From assembly GCF_934636505.1 (NCBI RefSeq), contig NZ_CAKUAL010000009.1:1-48253 (forward strand): a DNA stretch of 48,253 bases, given 5' to 3'. The position numbers and the translations under genes are program-made. Below are positions 32,558 through 41,964 of the stretch, piece after piece. The first letter of the stretch is position 1. Every line of letters begins with the position of its first letter. The notes below the pieces were generated by a model. It was not told the origin of the DNA and did no database searches. It worked only from the letters and a program-made list of their open reading frames with translations. Origin of the DNA: an uncultured Ellagibacter sp. (GTDB taxonomy: Bacteria; Actinomycetota; Coriobacteriia; Coriobacteriales; Eggerthellaceae).

Positions 32558-34735
32558 CTAGAGGTCCAATGCCTTCTTTGCCGCTGCAACAACGTCGCCG
32601 TCGGGATAGAAATCGGGACTAACGCTGCCGATAAGCTCATTGGGCACTCCCTGCAGATCCTTGATGCAGCTAAGAGGGAGCAGCACCTTCTTGGCACCAG
32701 CGTTCTTGGCTACGCGCAGAATGTCCTCCAAATCACGAACTTCATCCATAGTTCCCGACATCCTTAAGATGCCCGGAATGACCGTGCTGGGAGTCACGGG
32801 GCGGTTGCATGCAGCAGAGCAAAGCCCGACAAACTCCGCAAGGCTCACCTCAGAGGAGAGGCCCTTCTTCTGAAGATCGTTGAAGAACAAGAGATAGTCG
32901 CGCTCGTGCGCATGCATGCCCGAAGCAACGCGCGCAGCGTTGTTCTCAAAGTATTTGAACGCTGCCTCAATGCTATCCTTTACTGGCCTGTTGTTGCCAA
33001 TGCCCTCCGTTGTTAGTTTGAAGTCTCCCGCAACGGCTTTGTTCTCCAGTCGATAGACGGCCATCTCGCCATCGGCGGCATGGCCGATTCCAAAGACATG
33101 CCCGGGCATGAGCTCTCCCTCGGGGACCAGCGTATCCTTAGACTGCTCCGGAACGTAGACGATATGGTTCTCCATGGGATTGTCGGCGTCCATATACCCC
33201 AGGTTAACGTCGATGAATTCGACGCCCGCCATAATCTTGAGCTGCTCCTTAACGCGACGCCTTCCCTCGATTGCGTAGTCAAGGATCCACTGGGCTTCTT
33301 CCTTGCTCATACGCTCATCCGGGAACAGCAGCTTCGCCATGCCACTGAAAGTCTTGCGAACGCCGATCTCGTCTCGCTTGTTAAAGTCATTGTTCAGACG
33401 GAAGTGTTCATCAATGAGATGAGTGTAATCGCGCTTGCGCATCTCGCGGCAGAACTCGGACAAGCAGTCAGTTATCAAGCCGTAATGATCGGTCAACAGA
33501 TCGCTGCGCATCTTAGGAACCTCCCAACCGGGAAGGTACAGGTGAATGCGATCGAAGAACGCCGAGTCGTTGTTGAACTCGGGAGGGAACGGGTCGAACA
33601 GGTGCGTGGTCTTGAGCACATTTTGCACGCTGTCATTGATATTGCCCTCGTAGACGATGGAGGCGTCAGCATTGAGCTGGTCTTTCCCACGGGCGAAGGA
33701 TCCAGACGCCATGTAATCCTTGAGAATCTGAATGGCATTCATATCCTTGAAGCGCATGCCGGCAACCTCGTCGAAAGTGATGCAATCCCAGTTGCCGACA
33801 AGGCCGGCGCGCTCCATGGAGCTAGTGCGATAGCCCGCATTCATACGACCGAAAAGATTGGCTGTGGTGGTCTGTCCGCCCGACAGCAGAATGGAGTAGG
33901 GACTGATTTCCTTGTAAACGTGGCTTTTACCAGTGCCGCGGGGACCAAGTTCGCAAAGATTGTAGTTGCGTTCAGCCAGGGGCACCATTCGCGCGATAAA
34001 GTGCAGCTTCTGCTTCTCAGTAAGAGCATCAGGCTCGTAACCGCAACTACGCAGAAGCAAGTTCATCCACTCCTGAGTAGTAAACTCCTGGCGCAGCTCT
34101 ATCATGGCGTCCAAATCGAGGTTGGGCATCTGGATGGGCTTGAGGCTTACCACATGGAAGGGGCTGTCCTCCGGACCACGCTTTCCACCCTTCTTCTTGG
34201 GCTTAGGCTTAGGGCTCTCGTCGAAAATGTCTGCCAGCGCATCCTCGAAATCTTCCTCGTCAGGAAGCAGGTATTCGATACGCATAATGCACCAAATACC
34301 GCCTTGAAGGATCTTGGAGTAGTCCCTCACGTATTCGGCAGGCATGACGAAAGGTTCGATAGCCAGGTTGGTGAAGCTGGCGACGTAGATGTCTTTATAC
34401 TCGTCCAGCTTGGCATGCACCTTGTCAATGATGGTGTACTGGCCAAGTTCCTTGATCTTCGACTTGATGGTCTCGGATTCGTCCGGGCGAACGTAGTTCT
34501 CAGTCAAAATCTTGCGAATGCGGGAAACGCCCTGCTCCACCATCTCGTCATCGTCGGTGGCGCAGTACATTCCCAGCAGATACTCCAAGACGAACGTTGG
34601 CACATTGGCACCGCGCTTCATCATAGCGGTCAAGTCTTTACGAACAATCTTGCCCGCAAAATGCTCGACAACCTTGTGATCGAGTTCGTCGGTCTCCAAA
34701 ACTGGGATGGCCGTCGATTTCTTTCCGTCTTCCAT
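32558..34735 (-). CDS. brxL: BrxL-like AAA+/Lon-related protein
   Basis: This 725-residue protein matches BrxL, the Lon-like AAA+ protein of BREX phage defence. Family blocks include VRKDLTAMMKRGANVPTFVLEYLLG (shortened), YVRPDESETIKSKIKE, QGGIWCIMRIEY, Walker A ELGPRGTGKSH (about residue 263), Walker B CITFDEVAGM (about 320), and the Lon-like C-terminus with SLAEFVGLCSA and AGAKKVLLPLSC. BrxL is a DNA-binding ring ATPase; its protease activity is doubtful, and here the Lon catalytic-lysine region reads DEVRDLEDI without the usual Lys. Residues about 165-180 have a Lys/Pro-rich insertion. It lies between the SMC-like and coiled-coil genes, with no PglX, PglZ or BrxC in the window, so this is not a standard BREX locus. 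Confidence 0.9.
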   Translation of the reverse strand: MEDGKKSTAIPVLETDELDHKVVEHFAGKIVRKDLTAMMKRGANVPTFVLEYLLGMYCATDDDEMVEQGVSRIRKILTENYVRPDESETIKSKIKELGQYTIIDKVHAKLDEYKDIYVASFTNLAIEPFVMPAEYVRDYSKILQGGIWCIMRIEYLLPDEEDFEDALADIFDESPKPKPKKKGGKRGPEDSPFHVVSLKPIQMPNLDLDAMIELRQEFTTQEWMNLLLRSCGYEPDALTEKQKLHFIARMVPLAERNYNLCELGPRGTGKSHVYKEISPYSILLSGGQTTTANLFGRMNAGYRTSSMERAGLVGNWDCITFDEVAGMRFKDMNAIQILKDYMASGSFARGKDQLNADASIVYEGNINDSVQNVLKTTHLFDPFPPEFNNDSAFFDRIHLYLPGWEVPKMRSDLLTDHYGLITDCLSEFCREMRKRDYTHLIDEHFRLNNDFNKRDEIGVRKTFSGMAKLLFPDERMSKEEAQWILDYAIEGRRRVKEQLKIMAGVEFIDVNLGYMDADNPMENHIVYVPEQSKDTLVPEGELMPGHVFGIGHAADGEMAVYRLENKAVAGDFKLTTEGIGNNRPVKDSIEAAFKYFENNAARVASGMHAHERDYLLFFNDLQKKGLSSEVSLAEFVGLCSAACNRPVTPSTVIPGILRMSGTMDEVRDLEDILRVAKNAGAKKVLLPLSCIKDLQGVPNELIGSVSPDFYPDGDVVAAAKKALDL

Positions 34736-34758
34736 AGTTGCATTTGCTCCAATCGGTC

Positions 34759-37700
34759 CTAGAAGTCGAAGTCTTCAGTATTAAACGAGATGTCGGCCTT
34801 GAAGGAAATTCGGGCTGCAAGGTCGGCTTCGGGCTTATCCTGCTCGTGAATTATAAGATCGTAGGCGTTGCCGCTGTCATCCCTTGTCGTTAGGCAGAAT
34901 CGAAGCCTCTCGGGAACGACACGGCCATCGATTACCTCGACGATCTGCCGTTCGCAAAGCGCACGACCCTTCTCGTCGATGAAGTGGACCTCGAAGGCGT
35001 TATCTCGGCGACCGCTATCGGGATCGACCTCGAATCGAACGTTGAACATGTTATTCGTAATCGAGCGTCCTTTGCCCGCCACTCGAACGGCGGCCCTTCC
35101 CTGCGTAACCGGCTCAACATGATACGAGGCGACGAGCTCGGCTTGAGCCCGAACACGCTCCTCCGCTTCGCGCTTCGCTCGAGCGCGGGGCATCTCCCGG
35201 GATTCTCTCTGCTCGGGCAAGGTGAACGCCACCTTTTGGTCGCCATTGCCAGCCTCCATGCGAGAGGGATGGCATGTGAAGTAGATGATCTGCTTTTTTT
35301 GGGCGAGGAGCGCCAGCAGCATCATCGCGCGACCAATCTTCTCTTGATCGAGGTTGACAAAAGGGTCGTCCATGACGATGAATGGCTCCTCGTTTTCGAA
35401 AACAGTGTCGACGAGGGCCATGCGCAGGCAAATATCGAGCAAGTCCTGATACCCGGTAGAATAGCTTGCAACACTGTGCGGGGCGCCGCCGTCGCTCACG
35501 GCGACATCGAAGTCGCCGCCGACCGTCACGTCGAGGCCTTCACCTTCGAGCCAAGAGGCTGCATAGTCGTTGAATCGGTCCGTTAAGCCGCCAAGGTAAC
35601 GGCCATCCAGATTCGCACGGGCTTTGGAAAGGAACTCTGCCGTTTTTTGAACGGTGAATAGTTTCGCCGTCGCCTCCTGCTTTTTCTGCGCAAGCAAACG
35701 CAACTCCTGGGCGCAGGCAAGGTATCCTTCGAGACTTTGGAGAATCGCATTGCGCTTTTCCTCGACTTGAGCGCGTTCTGCCACCTGGCCTTCACGTTCG
35801 CTCTGCACACTCGCGAGAATGAGCTTCGCCTGCTCCACTTGCGCGCTGGCAGCTCCACTCTTTGCGTCCGAGAGCTCCCGGCCGTGCTTTTCCTCCCATG
35901 CTGAAAGTTGTTTTTGCGCGACCGCAGCCTCGCTCGCAAGCTCTTCGCAGCGCTTCGTCTGCTTGGCAATCATGCTAATAGCTTCTCGAGCTGCCGTGGC
36001 GTCATCGATTCCGTACTGCAAAAGGAACTGCTTGATGCCAAGGTCGAGCTTACTCAAATTCGCGGTAGCGACATCAGCCTTTTCAGCAGCCTTTTTGGCA
36101 TCCCAGTCGAGTCGCTCCACCAGAGTTGCGTCTGCGGACATGGCGTCGAGCACGTCAGCGGTCAAGGCTTCCCGACCGTTAAGCCCCATTTCCCTTGCCC
36201 AGCCATCAAGACTCGCCGAAAGCTCGTCTACGGCTTTTCGAGACTCCGCCGTCTCCGCAACAGCACAAGCGATATCTTCCTTATAAGAGCGATATGCCGC
36301 GACAGCCGAGCTCAAACGCTCAACTTCGACTGCCATATCATCGTCATGTTCAACCGAGAACGCACGGAGAAGAGGGGCTATCTTCTCCGTGAACGTCGCA
36401 GCAGCCCCCTCCGCTTCAAGAGCCTGGGCCTCGCGATTTTCCATTCCCGGGCACATCTCGCAGTCGAGGTGGCCCAAAATGGCTTCACGGTCTTCCTGAG
36501 TCATCTGATCAGCAGATTTGCCCAAAACTTCCACGATCGCTTTGTCCAAACGGTCATTTGCGGACCGAGCGTGAGCCATTGCAGCTTCGAGCTCGTTCGC
36601 TTTCTCGATTGCGGCATCGGCCACAGCAGATAAATCCTCCGAAAGAGCGATGCCAATGGCCTGCACCGCACGTGAAGCAGACGCCGCGGAGTCTTCAATG
36701 GAAGACTGGAGCTTTGACACCTCGCTTGACAAGTCTGCGATACGCTGAGATTTCTTAGAGCGCTCAACAAGCTTGCCCTTGAGCAAGGGGGCTTGAACGG
36801 CAACGGTTTCCAAATCAAGATCCTCGGAAGGCAACAGGGGCGACAGCAAACGTACCAGCGCGGTTTTCGCATCGCTGTCCGCTTTCGAGGCCGAGCAAAC
36901 TCTTTCAGTCGCCTGGGAAACAACCGTCTCTTGCGCGTCGAGCTCAGAGGCCGCCTTGGTCGCGTCGGCCTCAGCCTCGCCACTTTTCCTTTCGGCATCC
37001 GAGACCTTGCGCTCAGCTGCTGAAAGCGCCTCGGCTGCCGCCTTCGCAGCTGATTCCGCATGAGCGATCGCCTCGGAATCGCCAGTGGGCTTTTTTGCGA
37101 GCAGAACGATACCCGCTATGACGAGGGCTGCCGCGATAGCATACGCGACATAGGAAATCGTCGCCGCAGGTCCTAGGGCAAACCCAGCAACGGCAGCGAT
37201 AACGCCTACAACAATGCAGGCGATGGCAGGAACGGGGTTCTTGTGTTTTGCTTGCGAAGCCTCGGCCATCGCGACCTTCGCCGCCGAGCTATCGCTCAGG
37301 GCTTTCGCCTTCTCGACTTCGGCGCTTGCAACCGCGTTTTGCGCAGCCTGAACCGCCTCGAGCGACTTCTCCTTTGCAGCTTTGAGAACAGCCAGCTTCG
37401 AGTCCTCGGCAGCAGCGGCCTTCTTCGCATCCTGCAGTTCCGAGGCGGCGATCTTGCACGTCGCAACGCCCTCGTCAATCCTCTTCGGGTCCACATCGCT
37501 CGCTTGAGGCGAATCCGCCAATGAGCCAAGCTCCTCTTTGGCGCTTTCAATCTGGGACTTAAGACTGTCAATGCGAGCTTCTGCGGACTGCCTCTCTTTC
37601 GCTACGGCGCGAAGCGCTGCTGCAGTCGTTCTACAGTTTTCGATGACGTTTTCGGCGTCTTTGGGGACGAGCGAGTTGGCCTCATCCGCCTCCCCTTTGA

Positions 37701-38973
37701 TCTTCAAAATGTTCGCGCGCCGCTCCGCCCATATGGCATTTGCCTTTTCGAATTCTTGACGAAGCGCCTTTGCGGCGTTCAAGCTCGATTCGATACGAGG
37801 CCAGCTAGATATTGCAGTATCAGTACGGCTTAAAAGGCTGGGGTCATTGTCCACCGCCTCATCGAGAGATGCATATTCCCCCTGCACCGACGAGCTCGAC
37901 AAGCCGATGACTTCCAGCTGATGGACAAGCTCGGCAAGTTGCTTGCGGCGCTCGTCGATTTCCGCCTTCAAAGGGACCCTGCCAGCGTATTTCGAGGCAA
38001 TCTCATTCTTGGCAGTGCCCGCTGCCTCGATGGCCGCACGAGCATCCCCGATTTCCTTGCGAGAGCGATCGGCGGCGTCTAACGTCCTGCGCGCCGCTTC
38101 AAGATCCGCCTCGGCAGGAACCTTGCCAACCCGACCAACGTACTCACGGTAAGAATCGGCTGCAGCCTTACACCTCTCCGTTAGCTGGTCGTGAGCAGCA
38201 TTCAGAGCGGCAGCGTTTTTCTCGCCAGACTGCGCAGCATCAATTCTCTTCTGAAGCTCGGCCTCGCGGTCGGCTGCATCAGAGATACTTTTATCGAGCT
38301 GAGACATACGCTCCTGCAGCATGCCCATCTGGGAGATCTGTGAGTCATAGCCCTTCTGACGTTCGACAAGCTTCGATATGTTTGAAGAAACATCAGCGAT
38401 ATAGCCGCGATTCCCTGTCTTTTTATAGAATTTGCGGCGTGCATCCAACGCAGACTGGGCTTTGTCGAGTCCAGCAACATCATCGGCTTCGTTCACCAAC
38501 GCGTTCAGCCTGTTGCGAAGACCCGCCGTCGATCCATCGAAGCCGAAGCCGTTCTGCCCCACGAACACGCTTTTCTGAAATGCATTGGAGTCAAGCCCGA
38601 ATACCCAGTCGCCGACCTCCTCGCCGTTGAACTCGACTGGCTTTCCCGTCTCGATTTCGATGACCTTCAGGGTGTCGCCTGCACCGGTTGCGCCGAACTC
38701 GCGAAGAATGCGGTACTCGCGACCATCGAACTCGAAGTCGAGAGTGCCGCCGAACTTTCCCCCGCTCCAAGGCTTGTAACGCAAGCGCTCGTTCTCGCTC
38801 ACATCGCGAACGCGCTTGCGCTCAAATCCGTACAGCATGGCTTTTATGTATGCGGACAGAGAGGTCTTGCCCCAACCATTTGGTTGCAAAATCACGTTCA
38901 AACCGTCGTCGAAGGATAGTTTGCAATCTTTAAAAGGCCCGAATCCCGCAATATGGCATTCGATCAGCTTCAT
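34759..38973 (-). CDS. SMC/YhaN-like AAA ATPase with membrane hairpin
   Basis: This 1404-residue protein belongs to the SbcC/Rad50/YhaN group. The N-terminal head starts KLIECHIAGFGPFKD, with Walker A QPNGWGKTS (30-38; the first Gly is Gln). Two long coiled-coil arms follow, broken at about 577-630 by two hydrophobic helices (VPAIACIVVGVIAAVAGFAL, shortened), a membrane hairpin like that of YhaN. The C-terminal head has signature SYSTGYQDLL (about 1172), Walker B FIVMDDPFVNLD (about 1199) and the switch His in YFTCHPSRM. About 150 further residues form a predicted beta-rich domain ending FNTEDFDF that SbcC lacks. The ATG overlaps the stop of the Mre11-like gene (TAATG), so the two are translated as a pair. 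Confidence 0.88.
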   Translation of the reverse strand: MKLIECHIAGFGPFKDCKLSFDDGLNVILQPNGWGKTSLSAYIKAMLYGFERKRVRDVSENERLRYKPWSGGKFGGTLDFEFDGREYRILREFGATGAGDTLKVIEIETGKPVEFNGEEVGDWVFGLDSNAFQKSVFVGQNGFGFDGSTAGLRNRLNALVNEADDVAGLDKAQSALDARRKFYKKTGNRGYIADVSSNISKLVERQKGYDSQISQMGMLQERMSQLDKSISDAADREAELQKRIDAAQSGEKNAAALNAAHDQLTERCKAAADSYREYVGRVGKVPAEADLEAARRTLDAADRSRKEIGDARAAIEAAGTAKNEIASKYAGRVPLKAEIDERRKQLAELVHQLEVIGLSSSSVQGEYASLDEAVDNDPSLLSRTDTAISSWPRIESSLNAAKALRQEFEKANAIWAERRANILKIKGEADEANSLVPKDAENVIENCRTTAAALRAVAKERQSAEARIDSLKSQIESAKEELGSLADSPQASDVDPKRIDEGVATCKIAASELQDAKKAAAAEDSKLAVLKAAKEKSLEAVQAAQNAVASAEVEKAKALSDSSAAKVAMAEASQAKHKNPVPAIACIVVGVIAAVAGFALGPAATISYVAYAIAAALVIAGIVLLAKKPTGDSEAIAHAESAAKAAAEALSAAERKVSDAERKSGEAEADATKAASELDAQETVVSQATERVCSASKADSDAKTALVRLLSPLLPSEDLDLETVAVQAPLLKGKLVERSKKSQRIADLSSEVSKLQSSIEDSAASASRAVQAIGIALSEDLSAVADAAIEKANELEAAMAHARSANDRLDKAIVEVLGKSADQMTQEDREAILGHLDCEMCPGMENREAQALEAEGAAATFTEKIAPLLRAFSVEHDDDMAVEVERLSSAVAAYRSYKEDIACAVAETAESRKAVDELSASLDGWAREMGLNGREALTADVLDAMSADATLVERLDWDAKKAAEKADVATANLSKLDLGIKQFLLQYGIDDATAAREAISMIAKQTKRCEELASEAAVAQKQLSAWEEKHGRELSDAKSGAASAQVEQAKLILASVQSEREGQVAERAQVEEKRNAILQSLEGYLACAQELRLLAQKKQEATAKLFTVQKTAEFLSKARANLDGRYLGGLTDRFNDYAASWLEGEGLDVTVGGDFDVAVSDGGAPHSVASYSTGYQDLLDICLRMALVDTVFENEEPFIVMDDPFVNLDQEKIGRAMMLLALLAQKKQIIYFTCHPSRMEAGNGDQKVAFTLPEQRESREMPRARAKREAEERVRAQAELVASYHVEPVTQGRAAVRVAGKGRSITNNMFNVRFEVDPDSGRRDNAFEVHFIDEKGRALCERQIVEVIDGRVVPERLRFCLTTRDDSGNAYDLIIHEQDKPEADLAARISFKADISFNTEDFDF

Positions 38974-39878
38974 TACTCAGCCAGCTCCTTCCCATTGAGG
39001 GCATTCCAGCCGCATCGCATGATTCGCGTTTTTTCGCTCGGGCTCAAAGAGTCGTCGGAATCGACCATACGAACAAATTCAGCAAGGAGACTCACATCCG
39101 TGTCGAGCTCGCCTTCTTCAAGGTTTATCGTGCACTCGTTAGCAACCTCAGCATAAAAAAAGCGGTCGCTCAGAACCTGCTCAAGCTTACTCGTGTTGAA
39201 ATAGGAAGAGAGATTTATTGCCCCTCTAAGGACAAGCCTCAAGCAGGCATTTTCGCCAATGTCGTCAATTGCCGCCTGAACGGCCGTAAGCATCTCAGCA
39301 GAGCTCGACGCGGAAGACATGTCGATGACCTTCGTCACGAAGGGGTGAAGCGCACATGGGATCTCCTCGATGTTGATCGCAGAACCGTTTTCCACATCGA
39401 CGAGCAACACGTCTGCGCGAGCCTGGTCGCCAAATCCCATCGGCTCCATCGCTGAAAGCGTTCTCCTGGAGGCACCATCTGCGGTGTCAATGATCGCTGC
39501 GACCTCTTCGGCTTCATGCACAATGCGAATAGCTTCAATCCCAGAATCGCCACCCTCGCGAACGACGGTAACATTGGTCGAAAGGCTGACGCGCGTGTCC
39601 AAATCGAGCGCCTCCCTTTCAAGGGGGAACCAGGTCACGGGCATCTCATAGGAGCCAAGCACTTCAATAGCTTTTTCGAACAAACTTTGGGGAACGAATC
39701 CTTCCGCAAAGAGGCCGCCAGCTATAACGCAGGCTGCGGCGCCTTTCGCGCGCGCAAACTCCAATGTTGAAGCCAGGGCATCAATCTTGTCTCGATGCCA
39801 TTGCTGCAATATATCGGCAGGCATGTTCAGCACGCCGGCATCGCCTATAAGCAGATTCGCACAAACCAGCACCCTCAT
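38973..39878 (-). CDS. Mre11/SbcD-like protein lacking the metal-binding residues
   Basis: This 301-residue protein follows the SbcD/YhaO layout, but every metal-ligand motif is altered. The opening strand normally giving DLHLG reads VCANLLIGD; the GDLFD motif reads AGGLFAEG; no GNHD follows the GSYEMPVTWFPLE strand; and the late GHIH block is replaced by ADVLLVDVENGS. The cap-domain part (HPFVTKVIDMSS, CLRLVLRGAIN) is kept. It is probably a structural pseudonuclease for the SMC-like protein, with which it overlaps by one base. ATG 39878 has GGGAAGAAGG upstream; the longer in-frame start at 39935 adds a non-homologous segment. The homology is inferred from pattern and synteny. Confidence 0.7.
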   Translation of the reverse strand: MRVLVCANLLIGDAGVLNMPADILQQWHRDKIDALASTLEFARAKGAAACVIAGGLFAEGFVPQSLFEKAIEVLGSYEMPVTWFPLEREALDLDTRVSLSTNVTVVREGGDSGIEAIRIVHEAEEVAAIIDTADGASRRTLSAMEPMGFGDQARADVLLVDVENGSAINIEEIPCALHPFVTKVIDMSSASSSAEMLTAVQAAIDDIGENACLRLVLRGAINLSSYFNTSKLEQVLSDRFFYAEVANECTINLEEGELDTDVSLLAEFVRMVDSDDSLSPSEKTRIMRCGWNALNGKELAE

Positions 39879-39992
39879 ACGCAAAGCCTTCTTCCCTTGC
39901 CAAAACCCAAAGTCACCCGACGGGGAAAGCAACACCTATAGAGAGCTGCTCCCCCCGTCAATTTGCGCAGTTTTCTTGTTGCAGCACAACTG

Positions 39993-39998
39993 ATTATA
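39993..39998 (-). promoter_or_regulatory. -10 element before the Mre11-like gene
   Basis: A TATAAT hexamer on the minus strand lies 115 bases before the Mre11-like start, in the largest gap (229 bases) of the block. No good -35 is visible. It may start a Mre11-SMC-BrxL-coiled-coil transcript. Confidence 0.35.
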
Positions 39999-40107
39999 CG
40001 GCTTCTTAGCATCATAAGCGTTTCTCGACTTGAGGCTGAACCTTATATTGGACACTCTTGAAACCATGTGCCCAATTGAGTCCCCCTTGTCGACCGCATC
40101 TTCGAAC

Positions 40108-40776
40108 TTAATCCCACGGACAATTATCGATGTATTCCCATTTTGCTTCGTCGAGAACATATCTCATCGTAAGATCAAGAGGACTATCAGCCTTATCCTT
40201 TTTCGGATAGTTTTCGTTGTACAGTTTTTCGAATTCAGATTTGGGGATACCGCCCTCGTCATCCCATGTAAAGAAAGCCCCGTCATTTACGTTGTCGCCG
40301 CACAGGGTCATGCCGTCTTCGGTGTCGTAATTTCTCAGAACGTGATAAAATTCGTCCTCCCCATTGTAGCTATGAATATCCGATATTGCATACGACCCTT
40401 CAGGCAGATGTCTAGTAAAGTAGTCTTCTAAATCGTTTGCAATAAAAAAGAGACCTGTGCAGAAGCTGAATCCAATGAGATACCAATCGCCATGTTTCTT
40501 AAAAACGAAACTGCTCTCGTCGCTTGTGGAATAGCTTGTCGTATTCGGATTGAAGGCCTCCATCGTATACTTCCAGAACATATCGGAAGCCTTTGACACC
40601 AATTCATCGATGGTGTCAAAATCGTCAACATTGAAATCGAAGGTCTCTTCATCCATGCCACGTTTCCACACGTTTGGAGCACCTTGAATCATATTAGTAA
40701 TCATTAGCTTGAGAAGCCCCTTCATCTGGGACTCATCACACGCAATCGCAGTAAAATTATCGTTATAGCCACTCAT
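40108..40776 (-). CDS. Acidic hypothetical protein in the BrxL block
   Basis: This 222-residue soluble, acidic and aromatic-rich protein matches no family I know. Visible segments are ETFDFNVDDFDTIDELVSKA (shortened), FKKHGDWYLIGFSFCTGLFFIANDLE (shortened) and a C-terminal MRYVLDEAKWEYIDNCPWD. ATG 40776 is preceded by AAAGGATG, so the longer upstream frame is rejected. Base composition is visibly A/T-richer than the flanking chromosome. The stop-to-start distance to the Mre11-like gene is 229 bases; to the upstream acidic protein it is 57. Confidence 0.75.
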   Translation of the reverse strand: MSGYNDNFTAIACDESQMKGLLKLMITNMIQGAPNVWKRGMDEETFDFNVDDFDTIDELVSKASDMFWKYTMEAFNPNTTSYSTSDESSFVFKKHGDWYLIGFSFCTGLFFIANDLEDYFTRHLPEGSYAISDIHSYNGEDEFYHVLRNYDTEDGMTLCGDNVNDGAFFTWDDEGGIPKSEFEKLYNENYPKKDKADSPLDLTMRYVLDEAKWEYIDNCPWD

Positions 40777-40833
40777 AATGCATCCTTTCATAAAATGAAC
40801 TCTACCTGTAAGCCTATCGTTGCGTTCGCTCAA

Positions 40834-41862
40834 CTAATCAAGGATATTCTCCAGTCTTTCGAGAAGCGCCTCTCCCTCTTCCTCTCCCCCGTCTTCAATA
40901 CTTCCGGAAAACCAAGCGCACAGCTCGGAACTATCTGCTAGCTCGTAAATATCTGTTAGCTCGTAAATGAGATCGGCCCTGCTCTCGTAGTCGAAGTACT
41001 CTGCGATTTCGTCCAGCAGACCGGGGTCCTTCGCATCAATAGCATCGAAATCGATTCCCCTGTTTTTGCCGCGATCGCACCTTGACGCAATGGCAAGGCG
41101 CTTCCTGAAGCTTTCGCTGACTTCTTCGTCGTCAAGATCCCAAAGCATAGCTTTCACGTCCTCGACGTCTTCGGCTGAGTCTCGCAGCTCCTCCGCATCC
41201 TCATAACCGAGCTCCTCAGCTATTTCGTCAAGCAGTCCGGGGTCGGCCTTTTCGATTTGCTCGAATTCTCCAGCATTTGCCTCCTCCCAGAAGAAGTCGC
41301 TCGGCTCAACCGAGTCAAACAACGCCCGAAGGGCAATTTCATTCAAGTCGCCTGGCACAGAGCTTTTAACTTTGTCTGACCATTCTGTGTACTCACCATA
41401 ATCTACAATTCCTTCTGTGGGCGACCCGAAATCTTCACCCCATTGGATATGTGCGAATTCATCGCCCGTAGCACACACGTACTCCCCACCGTTAATAGAT
41501 GCGCAGCCGTACTTCTTGGAATCCATAGATTCGCAAAAGCTTTCAACTTGATAACTAGGATGCCATTTAAGCCCGAGTCTCAATTCGATACAAGGCTTGC
41601 CGTATTGCATCGATCCAGAAAGCGTTCCGCTTTCAGCGCCAGAATCGGGATTACTATCGAGAAGGCACAACAAGTTGTGATTAGCCACTCCGCTGTTCAT
41701 TGCCATTATGAGCTTATCCCAGCTCGCATCCGCGTCAACTCCTTTGAGAAGTTCGACCTGCGTTGCCTCCTCGAAGTTTTTGGACATAGTGTTGAGTAGT
41801 TCTTTTGCAGCCGTTTCGTTTTCAGAAACGATAAATAGGCGCTGATCGCAAATGTTTGCCAT
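40834..41862 (-). CDS. Acidic protein with Api92/YubB-like N-terminus and internal repeat
   Basis: This 342-residue acidic protein begins MANICDQRLFIVSEN, reminiscent of the MANWCxNxL opening of YubB/Api92-like ferredoxin-fold proteins found on plasmids and phages; LRLGLKWHPSYQVESF fits that family's later strand. The match is weak. The C-terminal half contains a near-repeat: DPGLLDEIAEELGYEDAEEL (about 203-222) and DPGLLDEIAEYFDYESRADL (about 277-296). AAGGAAG lies upstream of ATG 41862. Its role is unknown; it may be a nucleic-acid mimic or partner of the block's ATPases, which is speculative. Confidence 0.7.
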   Translation of the reverse strand: MANICDQRLFIVSENETAAKELLNTMSKNFEEATQVELLKGVDADASWDKLIMAMNSGVANHNLLCLLDSNPDSGAESGTLSGSMQYGKPCIELRLGLKWHPSYQVESFCESMDSKKYGCASINGGEYVCATGDEFAHIQWGEDFGSPTEGIVDYGEYTEWSDKVKSSVPGDLNEIALRALFDSVEPSDFFWEEANAGEFEQIEKADPGLLDEIAEELGYEDAEELRDSAEDVEDVKAMLWDLDDEEVSESFRKRLAIASRCDRGKNRGIDFDAIDAKDPGLLDEIAEYFDYESRADLIYELTDIYELADSSELCAWFSGSIEDGGEEEGEALLERLENILD

Positions 41863-41964
41863 GATGACTTCCTTTCCTTTGACTTTTCTCTTCCCTAGTA
41901 TCCCGTCTTCACATATGAGAAGGCTATCTCGTGATCATTGCCACTCCCTTGCTATCAGGCTCGT

